Of a stretch of DNA of 64,000 bases, positions 18,452-30,055 are shown one piece after another. The stretch spans positions 1 to 64,000 of the forward strand of contig CAKZRU010000077.1 of NCBI GenBank assembly GCA_937146725.1. Direction: 5' to 3'. Positions within the stretch are counted from its first letter, which is position 1, and each line of letters opens with the position of its first letter. Below the pieces are notes generated by a model that was given only the letters and a program-made list of their open reading frames with translations, did no database searches and was not told the origin of the DNA. Origin of the DNA: an uncultured Myxococcales bacterium. Lineage in GTDB: Bacteria > Myxococcota_A > Bradymonadia > UBA7976 > VGTA01. A program made the position numbers and the translations under genes.

Positions 18452-20362
18452 TTATTGAGCCATAGTTGCAGTCACTGTGTAAGCACCAGTGCTTTGTGCA
18501 GCATAGCTGTCGATGAACAAGTAGGTGGTCTCGCCTTCAGCAAGCTCAACATCAATGCTACTGTTGTAGTTCATGTTCTCAGTGTCGATGTCATCGTTAC
18601 AAGCAAGCTCAAGTGAAGGAATATAGCTGCTGCAGTATGAACGAGCATAAATAAGCATATCTACAGTGTCAGCATCGCCATTTGCAGTGAAGCTATATGT
18701 GCCTGCAGTAGCTGCAGTGAAGCTGTAAACATCAGAAGCTCCACCACCACCACATGAACCACCGTCAGCAGTGATCATTGAAGCGCTATTATCACCCATA
18801 GTCGCTGTATCAAGCTCAAGAGCGCTGACAGTCCAATCCATTGGGCAGCTGTTATCGAGATTTTCACTTGAAGTACAGGTCTCAACGCAGATAAAGCCTA
18901 CGCCACAAACGCTTAGAGCACCGTAAGTATCACAAGCATCACCATCGTTAGCCATAACGGGTGTACCAACTTCAATTGAGAAAGCCTCTGAAGTTAGGCC
19001 AAGAGCATCGCTCGCAACAACAGAAATAGTTGTTGGGCTAGCGATCATCTCTGCCGGATCAACCCATGCACCAGAGAAAGTTGCGGTGAACTTGCTCATG
19101 TCCATTTCGTCAACAACAATGTCAACAGCAAGTGCAACAGGTTGGCCAAGAAGATCTTCACCATTTGCGTCAAGGAAGGTAACCTCAACACCATCAACAT
19201 CTGCACCCATCGCAGTAAGGTCAGTACCGCTTACGGTAAAGCCAACAGTGTTCGCCTCTGCATTGTAAGCAGCAACACCCATCTCGAGAACAGGAGGGAA
19301 TACAGTTTGGCAAGTACCTGTGCTGACTTCCTCTGACTCAGGAATACATTGTGTACCTTCGCCACACTCGCTGAATCCGTCAGCAAGATCACAAGCACCA
19401 TCAACCTCGATTTGGCTTGGTTCACCAACCATAACCTCAAGCATTTCACTGCTTAGGCCAAGCGCGTCAATCACGTAAACTTGTACAGAAGTCACACCGG
19501 CAAACTCCTCGCCTAAGCCACCAAGTACGCTACCGGTGAAGCTTGTGCCATCAAAAACGATGTCGCCAAAGTCAGCAAAAGGAACTTCGATTGGATCTTG
19601 AGCAGCACCATCGATGGTGAAGATGAAGCCAATCGTCTCTACATCGCTTTCCATGTCGCTACCGCTTACACGTGCAGCTAGGAAGTAATCGCGGTTACTA
19701 AAGACAACTTCAGCAGCCTCTAGAACAGGTGCGGTTGCGGTGATTTTCTCAGCACGAGCGCTAAATGCAGCGCCTTCTGAACCTTCAGCTGTTTCAAAAG
19801 TATCAACAACTAGGAAAAGCTCTTGACCGGCTTCAAGATCGATCATGATTTCGCTTTGAACTTCGCCTGCATCAGATGAACCAAAGTCATCATTACAAGC
19901 AAGCTCTGAAGCCGCATCACCACAAGCGCTTTGTAAGTAGATCACAGTGTCAATGCCAAAGTTTTCGGTTGTATCAAAACGATATGTACCGGTCTCAGGA
20001 GCAGTAAAGCTGATCACAGCATCCTCGGCAACCGCCTCAGGATTTGAACAGCTTCCTTGACTATCATCACCATTAAGAACACCTTCAACAGTGAATAGGC
20101 CATTGCCATTATCATTGAAAGTATATGGTGCATCACAGGTACCATTACCGGTATTCATCATCTCACCGGCCATCATCTCGCCAGCCATTTCGCCAGCCAT
20201 TTCGCCAGCCATTTCGCCAGCTTCCTCACCCGCAGCTTCGCCTGCCATCATTTCTCCGGCCATCTCACCGGCATCAGTGCTTGAACCACCATCAGATGGC
20301 TCACAACCAAATGCTGCAAACGCTAGGCCGAGCAAAAGGTATAAAGATAGATTACTCTTCAT
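18452..20362 (-). CDS. MAGE-repeat lipoprotein with two PPC-like domains
   Basis: A 636-residue surface lipoprotein. The signal peptide ends in a clear lipobox (LAFAAFGC, Cys 20). Residues about 32-70 are the acidic repeat linker (AGEMAGEMMAGEAAGEEAGE). A pre-peptidase C-terminal (PPC)-like beta domain follows at about 75-205 (YTFNDNGNGLFTVEG; CGDAASELACNDDFG). Ig-like modules with short Cys pairs come next (CDLADGFSECGEGTQC; CDTYGALSVCGVGFIC). A second PPC-like domain ends the protein (YSFTAATAGTYSFTANGDAD). A strong AAAGGAGCT ribosome binding site precedes the ATG and a plausible promoter lies upstream, suggesting high expression. No catalytic site is seen; it is probably a surface-exposed structural or binding protein. 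Confidence 0.8.
   Translation of the reverse strand: MKSNLSLYLLLGLAFAAFGCEPSDGGSSTDAGEMAGEMMAGEAAGEEAGEMAGEMAGEMAGEMMAGEMMNTGNGTCDAPYTFNDNGNGLFTVEGVLNGDDSQGSCSNPEAVAEDAVISFTAPETGTYRFDTTENFGIDTVIYLQSACGDAASELACNDDFGSSDAGEVQSEIMIDLEAGQELFLVVDTFETAEGSEGAAFSARAEKITATAPVLEAAEVVFSNRDYFLAARVSGSDMESDVETIGFIFTIDGAAQDPIEVPFADFGDIVFDGTSFTGSVLGGLGEEFAGVTSVQVYVIDALGLSSEMLEVMVGEPSQIEVDGACDLADGFSECGEGTQCIPESEEVSTGTCQTVFPPVLEMGVAAYNAEANTVGFTVSGTDLTAMGADVDGVEVTFLDANGEDLLGQPVALAVDIVVDEMDMSKFTATFSGAWVDPAEMIASPTTISVVASDALGLTSEAFSIEVGTPVMANDGDACDTYGALSVCGVGFICVETCTSSENLDNSCPMDWTVSALELDTATMGDNSASMITADGGSCGGGGASDVYSFTAATAGTYSFTANGDADTVDMLIYARSYCSSYIPSLELACNDDIDTENMNYNSSIDVELAEGETTYLFIDSYAAQSTGAYTVTATMAQ
20155..20272 (-). 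repeat. Repeat DNA coding for AGEM/MAGE linker
   Basis: Irregular 12- and 15-base units encode AGEM, MAGE and AGEE. This is the same short acidic linker theme, in the same place after the lipobox, as in the large lipoprotein 3 kb away. Confidence 0.85.
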
Positions 20363-20438
20363 AAGAGCTCCTTTTGTTATATGTTGAGTGAGTATTGCTA
20401 CCCACTAAAATGTTTTAAAACTGAATAAAAGATTCACT

Positions 20439-20467
20439 TCTATACAAAACATATTCCAATAGTTCAA
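20439..20467 (-). promoter_or_regulatory. Candidate sigma-70 promoter for the MAGE-repeat lipoprotein
   Basis: On the minus strand TTGAAC (20462-20467) and TATAGA (20439-20444) are separated by 17 bases, each 4/6 to consensus. The start codon is about 75 bases downstream. Consensus match only. Confidence 0.35.
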
Positions 20468-20648
20468 TGCTAGTTTTTATACCTTTTCTGTACCTAGACT
20501 TCAGATAATCACTGATACTTGCTTGCTCTACTTGACTAAATGTCTCACTTAGGGTGAGCTAGTAAGCCAATGCAAGACAAGTTTGATTGAGGTCATCTTG
20601 ACGATATCAATGACTTCAGATTCATCGATCATTTTTTGAGTAGGTATA

Positions 20649-22349
20649 ATGACTGACCAAGATAAGCGCCCACTATATATTTCCTATGCCGGACCTCTAC
20701 TTTTAGAAACTCCACTATTAAATAAGGGGAGTGCCTTTTCTTTGGAAGAACGATTAACCTTTAATTTAGAAGGTTTACTTCCTGAGATTATAGAAGGCAT
20801 TGAAGAACAGGCCAAGCGAGCCTATGAGCAATTACAAGATTGTGTAGGCATGGTGGAAAAGCATATTTATCTACGAGATATCCAAGATACAAATGAGACT
20901 CTGTTTTATAAGCTTGTCCGTGATCATCTCGAAGAAATACTTCCCCTTATTTATACCCCTACAGTCGGACATGCTTGCCAATATTTTTCTAAAATATATA
21001 AGAAATCTAGAGGTTTGTTTGTTTCATATCCAAATCGTCACCGCTTGGATGATATGCTTCAAAATGCAACTAGACGTAAGGTTAAAGTCATTGTTGTCAC
21101 AGATGGTGAACGCATCTTAGGTTTAGGTGATCAGGGTATTGGTGGCATGGGGATTCCTATTGGTAAACTTTCCTTGTATACCGCTTGTGGTGGAATTAGC
21201 CCTGCATATACCCTACCGGTGGTTTTAGATGCCGGAACTAATAATGAAGAACTACTGAATGACCCAATGTATATGGGATGGAGACATCCAAGAATTACCG
21301 GTGCTGAATATGATGAGTTTGTCGATTTATTTATTGAAGCAGTAAAAAGACGTTGGCCTAATGTACTATTGCAGTTTGAAGATTTTGCCCAAAAAAATGC
21401 CACGCCTGTTTTAAATCGCTATCGTGATGAAATCTGCTGTTTTAATGATGATATTCAAGGTACAGCAGCGGTTACTGTTGCCTCTTTGGTGGCGGCAAGT
21501 CAAAGTGTTGGTCGAAAGTTGGGCGAATCTAATCTTGTTTTTGTAGGTGCAGGTTCAGCAGGTTGCGGGATTGCCGAACAAGCTGTCGCTTGGATGCAAC
21601 ATGAGGGTCTCAGTGAGGCAGAGGCCCGAGATAGAGTCTGGATGGTAGATCGTTATGGCTTAGTCATGCAAGATACGCCTAACCTATTACCCTTCCAAAA
21701 AGCCTTTGCGCAAAGAAGCTCTCTTGATTGGCACTCATCCACTGAAGCTGGTAAGGCACCGAGCTTATTAGAGGTGATTCAACATGTGAAACCCGAAGCC
21801 ATGGTTGGCGTTTCAGGGCAACCCGGCTTGTTTACTCAAGAAATCATCAAGGCGATGCAAGCAGGCACTCAGCGACCAATTATTTTCCCTCTAAGTAATC
21901 CGACAAGTCGAGTAGAGGCAACACCTGAGCAGGTTTTAACTTGGACTGACGGCCAAGCCATTGTTGCAACCGGTAGTCCATTCAAGGCGGTTAAGCTAGG
22001 CGACCAAGAAATCCATATCTCACAGTGTAATAATAGTTACATCTTCCCCGGCCTAGGACTAGGCGTTATAGCGAGTCGAGCCACTAGAGTCACCGATAAA
22101 ATGCTGATGACCGCTTGTGAAACCTTAGCCAAGGCTTCACCTTTGGTGCAAAATGGCTCTGGACCCTTACTTCCTTCTTTAGATTCCTTGCCCAAACTAA
22201 GCGAAGATATTGCCTTTGCAGTAGGTCGCTGTGCTCAAGAAGAAGGCAAGGCGATTCAAACCAGTCCCGAAAGGCTGATGCAACATATCAAAGCAAACTT
22301 CTGGGAAGCAAGCTACCGTCCCTTCCGCCGTATTCCAATTCCATTTTAA
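20649..22349 (+). CDS. maeA: NAD-dependent malic enzyme
   Basis: Oxidatively decarboxylates malate to pyruvate with reduction of NAD+ in the cytoplasm. The 566 residues follow the Escherichia coli MaeA sequence closely from end to end. Matches include [36 protein letters not shown], the catalytic region VIYTPTVG-type start ([14 protein letters not shown]), [20 protein letters not shown], the metal site [25 protein letters not shown], the NAD fold [16 protein letters not shown], and [15 protein letters not shown]. Length is within one residue of the E. coli protein. It stands as a single gene divergent from the MAGE-repeat lipoprotein. Confidence 0.96.
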   Translation: MTDQDKRPLYISYAGPLLLETPLLNKGSAFSLEERLTFNLEGLLPEIIEGIEEQAKRAYEQLQDCVGMVEKHIYLRDIQDTNETLFYKLVRDHLEEILPLIYTPTVGHACQYFSKIYKKSRGLFVSYPNRHRLDDMLQNATRRKVKVIVVTDGERILGLGDQGIGGMGIPIGKLSLYTACGGISPAYTLPVVLDAGTNNEELLNDPMYMGWRHPRITGAEYDEFVDLFIEAVKRRWPNVLLQFEDFAQKNATPVLNRYRDEICCFNDDIQGTAAVTVASLVAASQSVGRKLGESNLVFVGAGSAGCGIAEQAVAWMQHEGLSEAEARDRVWMVDRYGLVMQDTPNLLPFQKAFAQRSSLDWHSSTEAGKAPSLLEVIQHVKPEAMVGVSGQPGLFTQEIIKAMQAGTQRPIIFPLSNPTSRVEATPEQVLTWTDGQAIVATGSPFKAVKLGDQEIHISQCNNSYIFPGLGLGVIASRATRVTDKMLMTACETLAKASPLVQNGSGPLLPSLDSLPKLSEDIAFAVGRCAQEEGKAIQTSPERLMQHIKANFWEASYRPFRRIPIPF

Positions 22350-22411
22350 GAGTTTAAGACAACAAAGATGTTCTCAAATGGAATGCACATAGAAATATAA
22401 AGGTAAAGATT

Positions 22412-22828
22412 ATGGCTAGAAAAAAGCGGGCCGGTGTAGTGTGGAGCCAAGATACAAGTTCTGGGTCTCCTTTAGGACAAGATCTAAAGCCATGGGATGG
22501 CGTGTCGAGAACGACTAAAAGGACACAACAGCGAGATGAGATTTCACAGCGGCGAGACCAAGTTGTTAAGGCCTCTGAGCTTAAGGATGATGAACTTTCC
22601 TTTGCCATTAAAGAAACAAAAGCGACCTGGGATGAACTAAACGAATATACTCGAGAAATTGCTGAAGAAGACTTGGAACATATCCTTAGTCTTGTCGCCC
22701 AACTGAAAGAGATGAAGAAAAGTGGGGCAAAGCAAAGACAAATCAAGCATATCACCGCCATATTAAATGATCCCGAATGGGCACTGTTAGAAAAACTTTT
22801 GGATTTTGCCCTAGATTATAGTGGCTAA
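22412..22828 (+). CDS. DarP/YjgA (DUF615)-like ribosome-associated protein, divergent
   Basis: A 138-residue basic, helical, soluble protein. The C-terminal half (SGAKQRQIKHITAILNDPEW followed by ALLEKLLDF) resembles the DUF615 signature of E. coli YjgA/DarP (GRRRQLQLIGKMLR). The middle has a KRTQQRDEISQRRDQVVKAS stretch where DarP has its SKSEIKRDAEELKRL. DarP helps late assembly of the 50S ribosomal subunit. The N-terminal 30 residues are unlike the family. AAAGGTAAAG precedes the ATG. It lies 62 bp after maeA. The family call is from motif memory and is moderate only; a small unrelated helical protein is the alternative. Confidence 0.5.
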   Translation: MARKKRAGVVWSQDTSSGSPLGQDLKPWDGVSRTTKRTQQRDEISQRRDQVVKASELKDDELSFAIKETKATWDELNEYTREIAEEDLEHILSLVAQLKEMKKSGAKQRQIKHITAILNDPEWALLEKLLDFALDYSG

Positions 22829-22945
22829 ACGGCAAGTCAATCTCTTGTTTTTAAAGGGCTTTAATGCCTGGCCTGATGTATTAATGATTTCAGATCTATG
22901 TTAACCTATGGGTTTTAACTGACAATTCTAGAAAGGTTTGTGGTT

Positions 22946-23311
22946 ATGACGAGTCCCACTAAAGACGATCTTATCAAGGAAAATAACGAGTTAGGATCGG
23001 CCAGTGTACAGACTAGAGAAGCAGAGCGACATAAGGCATATTGGCACGCTAACTTACGTCTGCTTTTTAAACTTCTTTTGGTTTGGTTTTTGGTTTCTTT
23101 TGGTTGTGGCATTCTCTTTGCACCAACTCTGAATCAAGTAAAACTCATTGGAACAGACTTCCCACTTGGCTTTTGGTTTGCACAGCAAGGAGCCATTTAT
23201 GTCTTTGTTGTGCTTATCTTCATTTATATCAAGGCAATGGATCGCTTAGATCGCAAATATCAAGTCAATGAAGATCGCAGTGAAGATCGCGATGAGGAGA
23301 TTCAGTCATGA
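22946..23311 (+). CDS. DUF4212 small subunit of a sodium/solute symporter
   Basis: A small membrane protein with two transmembrane segments (about residues 40-62 and 80-102). It carries DUF4212 motifs: AYWHANLRLLFKLLLVWFL, SFGCGILFAPTLNQ, GFWFAQQGAIYVFVVLIFIY and the MDRLDRKY end. DUF4212 proteins are the obligate small partner of VC_2705-type sodium:solute symporters, exactly as found next door. I start at the ATG at 22946 (121 residues) rather than the GTG 6 bases earlier, because AAAGG at 22932-22936 is better spaced from the ATG. The last bases overlap the symporter start (ATGA). Confidence 0.88.
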   Translation: MTSPTKDDLIKENNELGSASVQTREAERHKAYWHANLRLLFKLLLVWFLVSFGCGILFAPTLNQVKLIGTDFPLGFWFAQQGAIYVFVVLIFIYIKAMDRLDRKYQVNEDRSEDRDEEIQS

Positions 23312-25134
23312 CAGTACAAGCATGGACTTTGTTAATCGTTGGCCTAACCTTTATACTTTATATTGGGATTGCATTTTGGGCAAGAGCAGGGTCGACCAAA
23401 GAGTTTTATGTGGCAGGTGGCGGAGTACCACCGATTGCTAACGGGATGGCCACTGCAGCCGATTGGATGTCGGCTGCCTCCTTTATTTCAATGGCCGGTA
23501 TTATCTCCTTTGCTGGATATGATGGTTCTGTCTATCTAATGGGATGGACCGGTGGTTATGTTTTGTTAGCCCTATTGCTGGCCCCCTATTTACGAAAGTT
23601 TGGTAAGTTTACAGTCCCCGATTTTGTGGGGGATCGCTACTATTCAAACAGCGCCCGAGTAGTGGCGGTGGTGTGTGCCATTTTTGTGTCATTTACCTAT
23701 GTGGCAGGACAAATGCGTGGGGTTGGCGTTGTCTTTAGTCGTTTTTTAGAGGTTGATATCAATACCGGTGTATTTATCGGTATGGGCATGGTTTTCTTTT
23801 ATGCGGTGCTCGGGGGAATGAAAGGCATTACCTACACTCAAGTGGCACAATATGTCATTTTGATTTTCGCTTTCATGGTTCCGGCCATATTTATTAGCTT
23901 AATGCTCACCGATCAAGTCATTCCACAAATTGGCTTTGGTTCAACTTTGAGCGGAGAAATTGGTAGCCAAATTGCTGATGGTAAAACGCTTTCCTTACTA
24001 ACTAAGCTTAATCAACTTCATCATGAGCTAGGATTTGCAGCTTACACTGATGGCTCCAAATCAATGATTGATCTCTTTTGTATTACCGCAGCCTTAATGG
24101 TGGGTACGGCAGGACTACCACATGTGATCGTTCGCTTTTATACAGTGCCCAAGGTTCGGGATGCTCGAGTCAGCGCAGGTTGGGCCTTATTATTTATTGC
24201 TATTTTATATACCACGGCCCCAGCTGTAGCGGCTTTTGCCCGAACTAACCTTATTTATGCGGTGAATGAAGCCACTTATACCCCAAAGCAAACTACAGGT
24301 GCAAATCAAGACAAAGCTGTGCCCGATTGGTTTAAGAAGTGGGAAAATACTGGCCTTTTAGCATGGGTTGATAAAAATAATGATGGGCTGATTCAATATA
24401 GGCAAGGACCGGCTTTTAATGGAAAACCTCAATTTAAAGCCAAAGATCAGCGCGGTTCTCATGGAGAGCGACTGATTGAAAATCCCTTAAGTGCAAATAG
24501 TAATGAACTATATATCGATCGTGATATTATGGTTTTGGCAAATCCCGAAATTGCTAAGCTACCCGCTTGGATCATTGCTCTGGTTGCAGCCGGTGCTTTA
24601 GCAGCGGCTTTGTCTACGGCTGCGGGCCTACTTTTAGTGGTTTCAACAGCCATTAGCCATGATCTTCTCAAACGTACCTTCCGTCCAAATATCTCGGAAA
24701 AAAATGAGCTATTAGCTGCTAGAATTGCCGCTGCTGTTGCGGTGGTGATCGCTGGTTACTTTGGAATCAATCCGCCCGGTTTTGTGGCGCAGGTGGTCGC
24801 TTTTGCCTTTGGTTTGGCGGCCTCAACATTTTTTCCGGCAATTATTTTGGGAATCTTCTCTAAACGTGCAAATCGAGAAGGCGTGGTCTCGGGGATGCTT
24901 GCCGGTTTGGTCTTCACTAGCGCTTATATTATTTATTTTAAGTTTATGGGGGGGACGGCTGAGCAATATTGGTGGGGTATTTCACCCGAAGGGATTGGCA
25001 CATTAGGCATGGTTCTTAACTTTGTCGTTTCTTTAATAATCACTCAGTTTACGCCTCCTCCACCTAGTGAAGTGCAAGCGTTAGTAGAGTCAATTCGCAT
25101 TCCAAGTGGTGCTGGACAAGCCAGCGAACATTAA
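23308..25134 (+). CDS. Sodium:solute symporter, acetate/monocarboxylate type (VC_2705 family)
   Basis: A 608-residue inner membrane symporter of the SSS family with about 12-13 transmembrane segments. Typical motifs are STKEFYVAGGGVPPIANGMA, ADWMSAASFISMAG, GGYVLLALLLAPYLRKFGKF, YVAGQMRGVGVVFSRFL and TAGLPHVIVRFYTVP; the closest well-known relative is acetate permease ActP. A soluble insertion (about 330-400) contains DKNNDGLIQY, an EF-hand-like calcium loop, and sits between membrane helices. Translation is coupled by a 4 bp overlap to the DUF4212 gene, which identifies the two-subunit type. The substrate is probably acetate, propionate or pyruvate; this is inferred from family only. Confidence 0.88.
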   Translation: MTVQAWTLLIVGLTFILYIGIAFWARAGSTKEFYVAGGGVPPIANGMATAADWMSAASFISMAGIISFAGYDGSVYLMGWTGGYVLLALLLAPYLRKFGKFTVPDFVGDRYYSNSARVVAVVCAIFVSFTYVAGQMRGVGVVFSRFLEVDINTGVFIGMGMVFFYAVLGGMKGITYTQVAQYVILIFAFMVPAIFISLMLTDQVIPQIGFGSTLSGEIGSQIADGKTLSLLTKLNQLHHELGFAAYTDGSKSMIDLFCITAALMVGTAGLPHVIVRFYTVPKVRDARVSAGWALLFIAILYTTAPAVAAFARTNLIYAVNEATYTPKQTTGANQDKAVPDWFKKWENTGLLAWVDKNNDGLIQYRQGPAFNGKPQFKAKDQRGSHGERLIENPLSANSNELYIDRDIMVLANPEIAKLPAWIIALVAAGALAAALSTAAGLLLVVSTAISHDLLKRTFRPNISEKNELLAARIAAAVAVVIAGYFGINPPGFVAQVVAFAFGLAASTFFPAIILGIFSKRANREGVVSGMLAGLVFTSAYIIYFKFMGGTAEQYWWGISPEGIGTLGMVLNFVVSLIITQFTPPPPSEVQALVESIRIPSGAGQASEH

Positions 25135-25224
25135 GCCATTCTCAGTAAAGCTTATGTATTATTCACAGCAGGTTTTGATTCATATTCCTGCCAAAATAAG
25201 TGTTCTAAACAAGTAAAGAGGTGA

Positions 25225-27297
<2,073 letters not shown>

Positions 27298-27318
27298 CTC
27301 CATTGTAAAGAAGTTTTA

Positions 27319-27852
27319 ATGCCAACTGTCATTTCACATTCTATCGTGAGTTTTGCCCTAGGCAAGACGATTAAATGGAAGCAGTCAACATCGGTTGCTT
27401 TTTATAGTTTTGCTTGTGGAAGTCTATCTGATCTTGACTTTGTAGGTCGTTATTTTGGGATCAAATACCTAGATCATTGGGGACATCGTGGTTGGTCACA
27501 TTCTTTACTTATGGCTAGTATCATTGGACTCGTTCTAGGGTACTTGTGTAGTCAAAAAGGGTGGTATTCTAAACTTGGGTGGTGGCTTTATTTTACCGTT
27601 TTAACCAGTACGCACACTCTTTTGGATATGTGTACTACTGGCGGGCATGGAGTGGCTCTCTATGCGCCATGGTCACATCTAAGGCACTTTTTCCCTGACC
27701 AATTCAGAGTTGTCAGGGTGTCCCCCATGCATTTTCATCATTTTACTTGGGAAAAGCTTGCACCGGTGTTTATGAGTGAACTGCTATGGCTCATATTACC
27801 CATCACCTGTCTGTTGTTTGTACGTTGGGTCTTTGAAGCTCGTAGAGCATAA
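27319..27852 (+). CDS. YdjM-like (DUF457) inner membrane metal-dependent hydrolase
   Basis: A 177-residue membrane protein. The family pattern is clear: an N-terminal TVISHSIVSFALG, then SLSDLDFVGRYFG, then DHWGHRGWSHSLL, and a later TSTHTLLDMCTTGG. The conserved His and Asp residues (SH, SD.D, HRG.SHS, TH..LD) are those thought to bind metal. Three to four hydrophobic segments are seen. The family is named for LexA-regulated YdjM of E. coli; its reaction is not known. It starts 21 bp after fadH, so may be in the same transcript. Confidence 0.8.
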   Translation: MPTVISHSIVSFALGKTIKWKQSTSVAFYSFACGSLSDLDFVGRYFGIKYLDHWGHRGWSHSLLMASIIGLVLGYLCSQKGWYSKLGWWLYFTVLTSTHTLLDMCTTGGHGVALYAPWSHLRHFFPDQFRVVRVSPMHFHHFTWEKLAPVFMSELLWLILPITCLLFVRWVFEARRA

Positions 27853-27929
27853 GTCCTTGTTTGAAGCTTTTACTGTAAATCAATCTTAACGCTTTATTTG
27901 TGGTGTAACCAACACTTCACAGTTATCGT

Positions 27930-27957
27930 TTGAGTCAGTGTAAACAAAGAGTATGAT
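27930..27957 (+). promoter_or_regulatory. Candidate sigma-70 promoter upstream of the VWA lipoprotein
   Basis: TTGAGT (27930-27935) and TATGAT (27952-27957) are 16 bases apart. The leader to the start codon would be about 160 bases. The 272-base gap here (27853-28124) holds no gene that I can see. Confidence 0.3.
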
Positions 27958-28124
27958 TTAATTGGCTATTCAATCTGACTCAAGTTGGCACATTAAGAAA
28001 TAAATCAATAAAAACAATATATTAAACCTTGTGACTACGATAAAAAAAAGAGTTTATTCAAAACTTGGCACGCAAATCGCTCTAACAGAAAACATCAATT
28101 ACTTTTCTCTTTTGGAGCAATATT

Positions 28125-30029
28125 ATGAAAACTTCTCAGCATCCTATCTTCCTTAACAACACACCTCATTCTGTACTTAATCTTACCCGTAAACTCGCCA
28201 TGGGTTTGGTTCTTTTTTCCGGTGCTTCTTTAAATACGGCCTGTTCTCCTGATGACAGCATGGATAGTAGTGTTGCTTATGAACAAGGTGAAACTGCTCG
28301 TTTAAGCGATCCAAATGCAAACTATAGCGAAAGCCAAGCCGGATCTGATTATACCGGTGCTGATTATGATAGTTCTATATCTGCCCCTGAGCCGAACTTT
28401 GCAGATGAACAATCAGAAGCAATCACCGATGATGTTGAAGTGACCTATAATGACATCGAGGATGCAAGCCGTGATAACCAACTCACCTTTGCTGTTGATG
28501 TGGACACTGCCTCTTATACCATTGCTCGTGATTATCTGACTCAAGGTATGCTTCCACCTAAAGAAGTGATCCGAGTAGAGGAGTTTATCAACTTTTTTGA
28601 TTATGCTGATGCCGCTCCTGAAAATCTTGAAGAAACCCCTTTTGCGGTGCATCTTGATGCTGCGAAAGCCCCTTTTGCTGAAAACCACACCTTGCTTCGA
28701 GTAGGCCTAAAAGGCTTTGAGGTTGCCAATGAAGATCGTCCGGCGACCAACCTTGTCTTCTTGGTGGATACTTCTGGTTCAATGCGTTCATCTATTCAAC
28801 TCGTCACTGATTCTCTTGGTTTGCTACTTGATAACCTCAATCCTACCGATACCATCGCGATTGTGACCTATGCGGGTAGCAGTGAGGTTGCTTTACGTCC
28901 AACTCAAGCCTCAGATCGTGAAACCATTATCAATGCTATGGCTCGCTTAAGTGCTGGTGGAAGTACCAATGGTGCCGGCGGTATTAACACAGCGTATGAG
29001 TTGGCCGAAGAAGCCTTTAACGAAGACGGCTTAAACCGAGTTGTGCTATGCACCGATGGCGACTTTAATGTAGGTGTTACTGGTGAAAACCTTTATCAAT
29101 TAATCGAAGAAAAGCGTGAAAGTGGCATTACTCTTTCAGTGTTGGGCTTTGGCCGACGTTATAATGATACTCAAATGGAGCAACTTGCTGATCGTGGTAA
29201 TGGTAATTATACCTTTATCGACTCACTACGAGAAGCTCAAAGGGCACTTGTTGACCGCTTAACAGCCACTTTGATGGTGATTGCGAAAGATGTAAAAGTT
29301 CAGTTAGAAGTCAATCCAATGATCGTAAAAACCTATCGCTTACTTGGCTATGAGAATCGTGCGATCGCTGATGAAGATTTCCGTAATGACTCAGTGGATG
29401 CTGGTGAAATCGGTGCCGGACATGGGGTGACTGCCTTGGTGGAACTAGAACTCTACCCACAAGGAGAGCGACCAAGTCTTGAAGATATCAATGCCCGTGT
29501 TGCAAGCGCCGAAGATCTTGAGCCTCAAGAGTCTGAAGAAGCGACAGCAGAAACTGAAACTGAGATGGAGACTGAGACAGAAGCAAGCATGAGTGCTGAT
29601 GGTGATATGGCAACAGATGCAGAAGCAAGTGCTGAGATGGAGACTGAGACTGAGGTAGAGACTGAGACTGAAGTTGAGCAAGAGCTCGTTATAGACCCGA
29701 TCTTTGCTGAAGCCGATGCTCCACTTGCTATGCTTCGCTTACGACATAAAACACCAGAAGCGGGTGCAGAAGATGCTGCTATGGAACAAACACATGTGAT
29801 TTCAGAGCGTGATATTCGTGAAGAAGCCAAGCGTGCTTCAAAACAGCTCATGTTTGCTGCTGCAGTTGCCGAGTTTGCAGAGATTCTTCGTGAAAGCCCT
29901 TATGTTGCTAGTGCTGACTTTGAGGCCATTATCGAGCTTGCAAACGAAGGTAAAATCGAGGGCGATGAATGGATGGAAGAGTTCATTACCTTAGTTGAAA
30001 CAGCGCAGGGCCTATACGGTATGAACTAG
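28125..30029 (+). CDS. YfbK-type von Willebrand factor A lipoprotein
   Basis: A 634-residue secreted protein. A lipobox (LNTAC, Cys 40) follows a long N-region. The YfbK-type N-terminal domain appears at about 120-185 (NQLTFAVDVDTASYTIARDY, RVEEFINFFDY). The VWA domain runs from about 205 to 390 with an intact MIDAS metal site, DTSGS (about 213-218), and a conserved CTDGDFNVG. The C-terminal DUF3520-like domain is interrupted by an acidic linker of ETE/MET repeats (about 465-525). GGAG lies upstream of the ATG. Function unknown; VWA MIDAS domains bind protein ligands through a divalent metal. It is convergent with the urate operon. Confidence 0.87.
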   Translation: MKTSQHPIFLNNTPHSVLNLTRKLAMGLVLFSGASLNTACSPDDSMDSSVAYEQGETARLSDPNANYSESQAGSDYTGADYDSSISAPEPNFADEQSEAITDDVEVTYNDIEDASRDNQLTFAVDVDTASYTIARDYLTQGMLPPKEVIRVEEFINFFDYADAAPENLEETPFAVHLDAAKAPFAENHTLLRVGLKGFEVANEDRPATNLVFLVDTSGSMRSSIQLVTDSLGLLLDNLNPTDTIAIVTYAGSSEVALRPTQASDRETIINAMARLSAGGSTNGAGGINTAYELAEEAFNEDGLNRVVLCTDGDFNVGVTGENLYQLIEEKRESGITLSVLGFGRRYNDTQMEQLADRGNGNYTFIDSLREAQRALVDRLTATLMVIAKDVKVQLEVNPMIVKTYRLLGYENRAIADEDFRNDSVDAGEIGAGHGVTALVELELYPQGERPSLEDINARVASAEDLEPQESEEATAETETEMETETEASMSADGDMATDAEASAEMETETEVETETEVEQELVIDPIFAEADAPLAMLRLRHKTPEAGAEDAAMEQTHVISERDIREEAKRASKQLMFAAAVAEFAEILRESPYVASADFEAIIELANEGKIEGDEWMEEFITLVETAQGLYGMN

Positions 30030-30055
30030 GCGATTAGCCAATCATTTAGAGCAGA

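Noticed and set aside
25168..25191. GCAGG/CCTGC hairpin ahead of fadH
   Set aside because: Stem of only 5 bp with a 14-base loop and no T tract; too weak to call a terminator or riboswitch.
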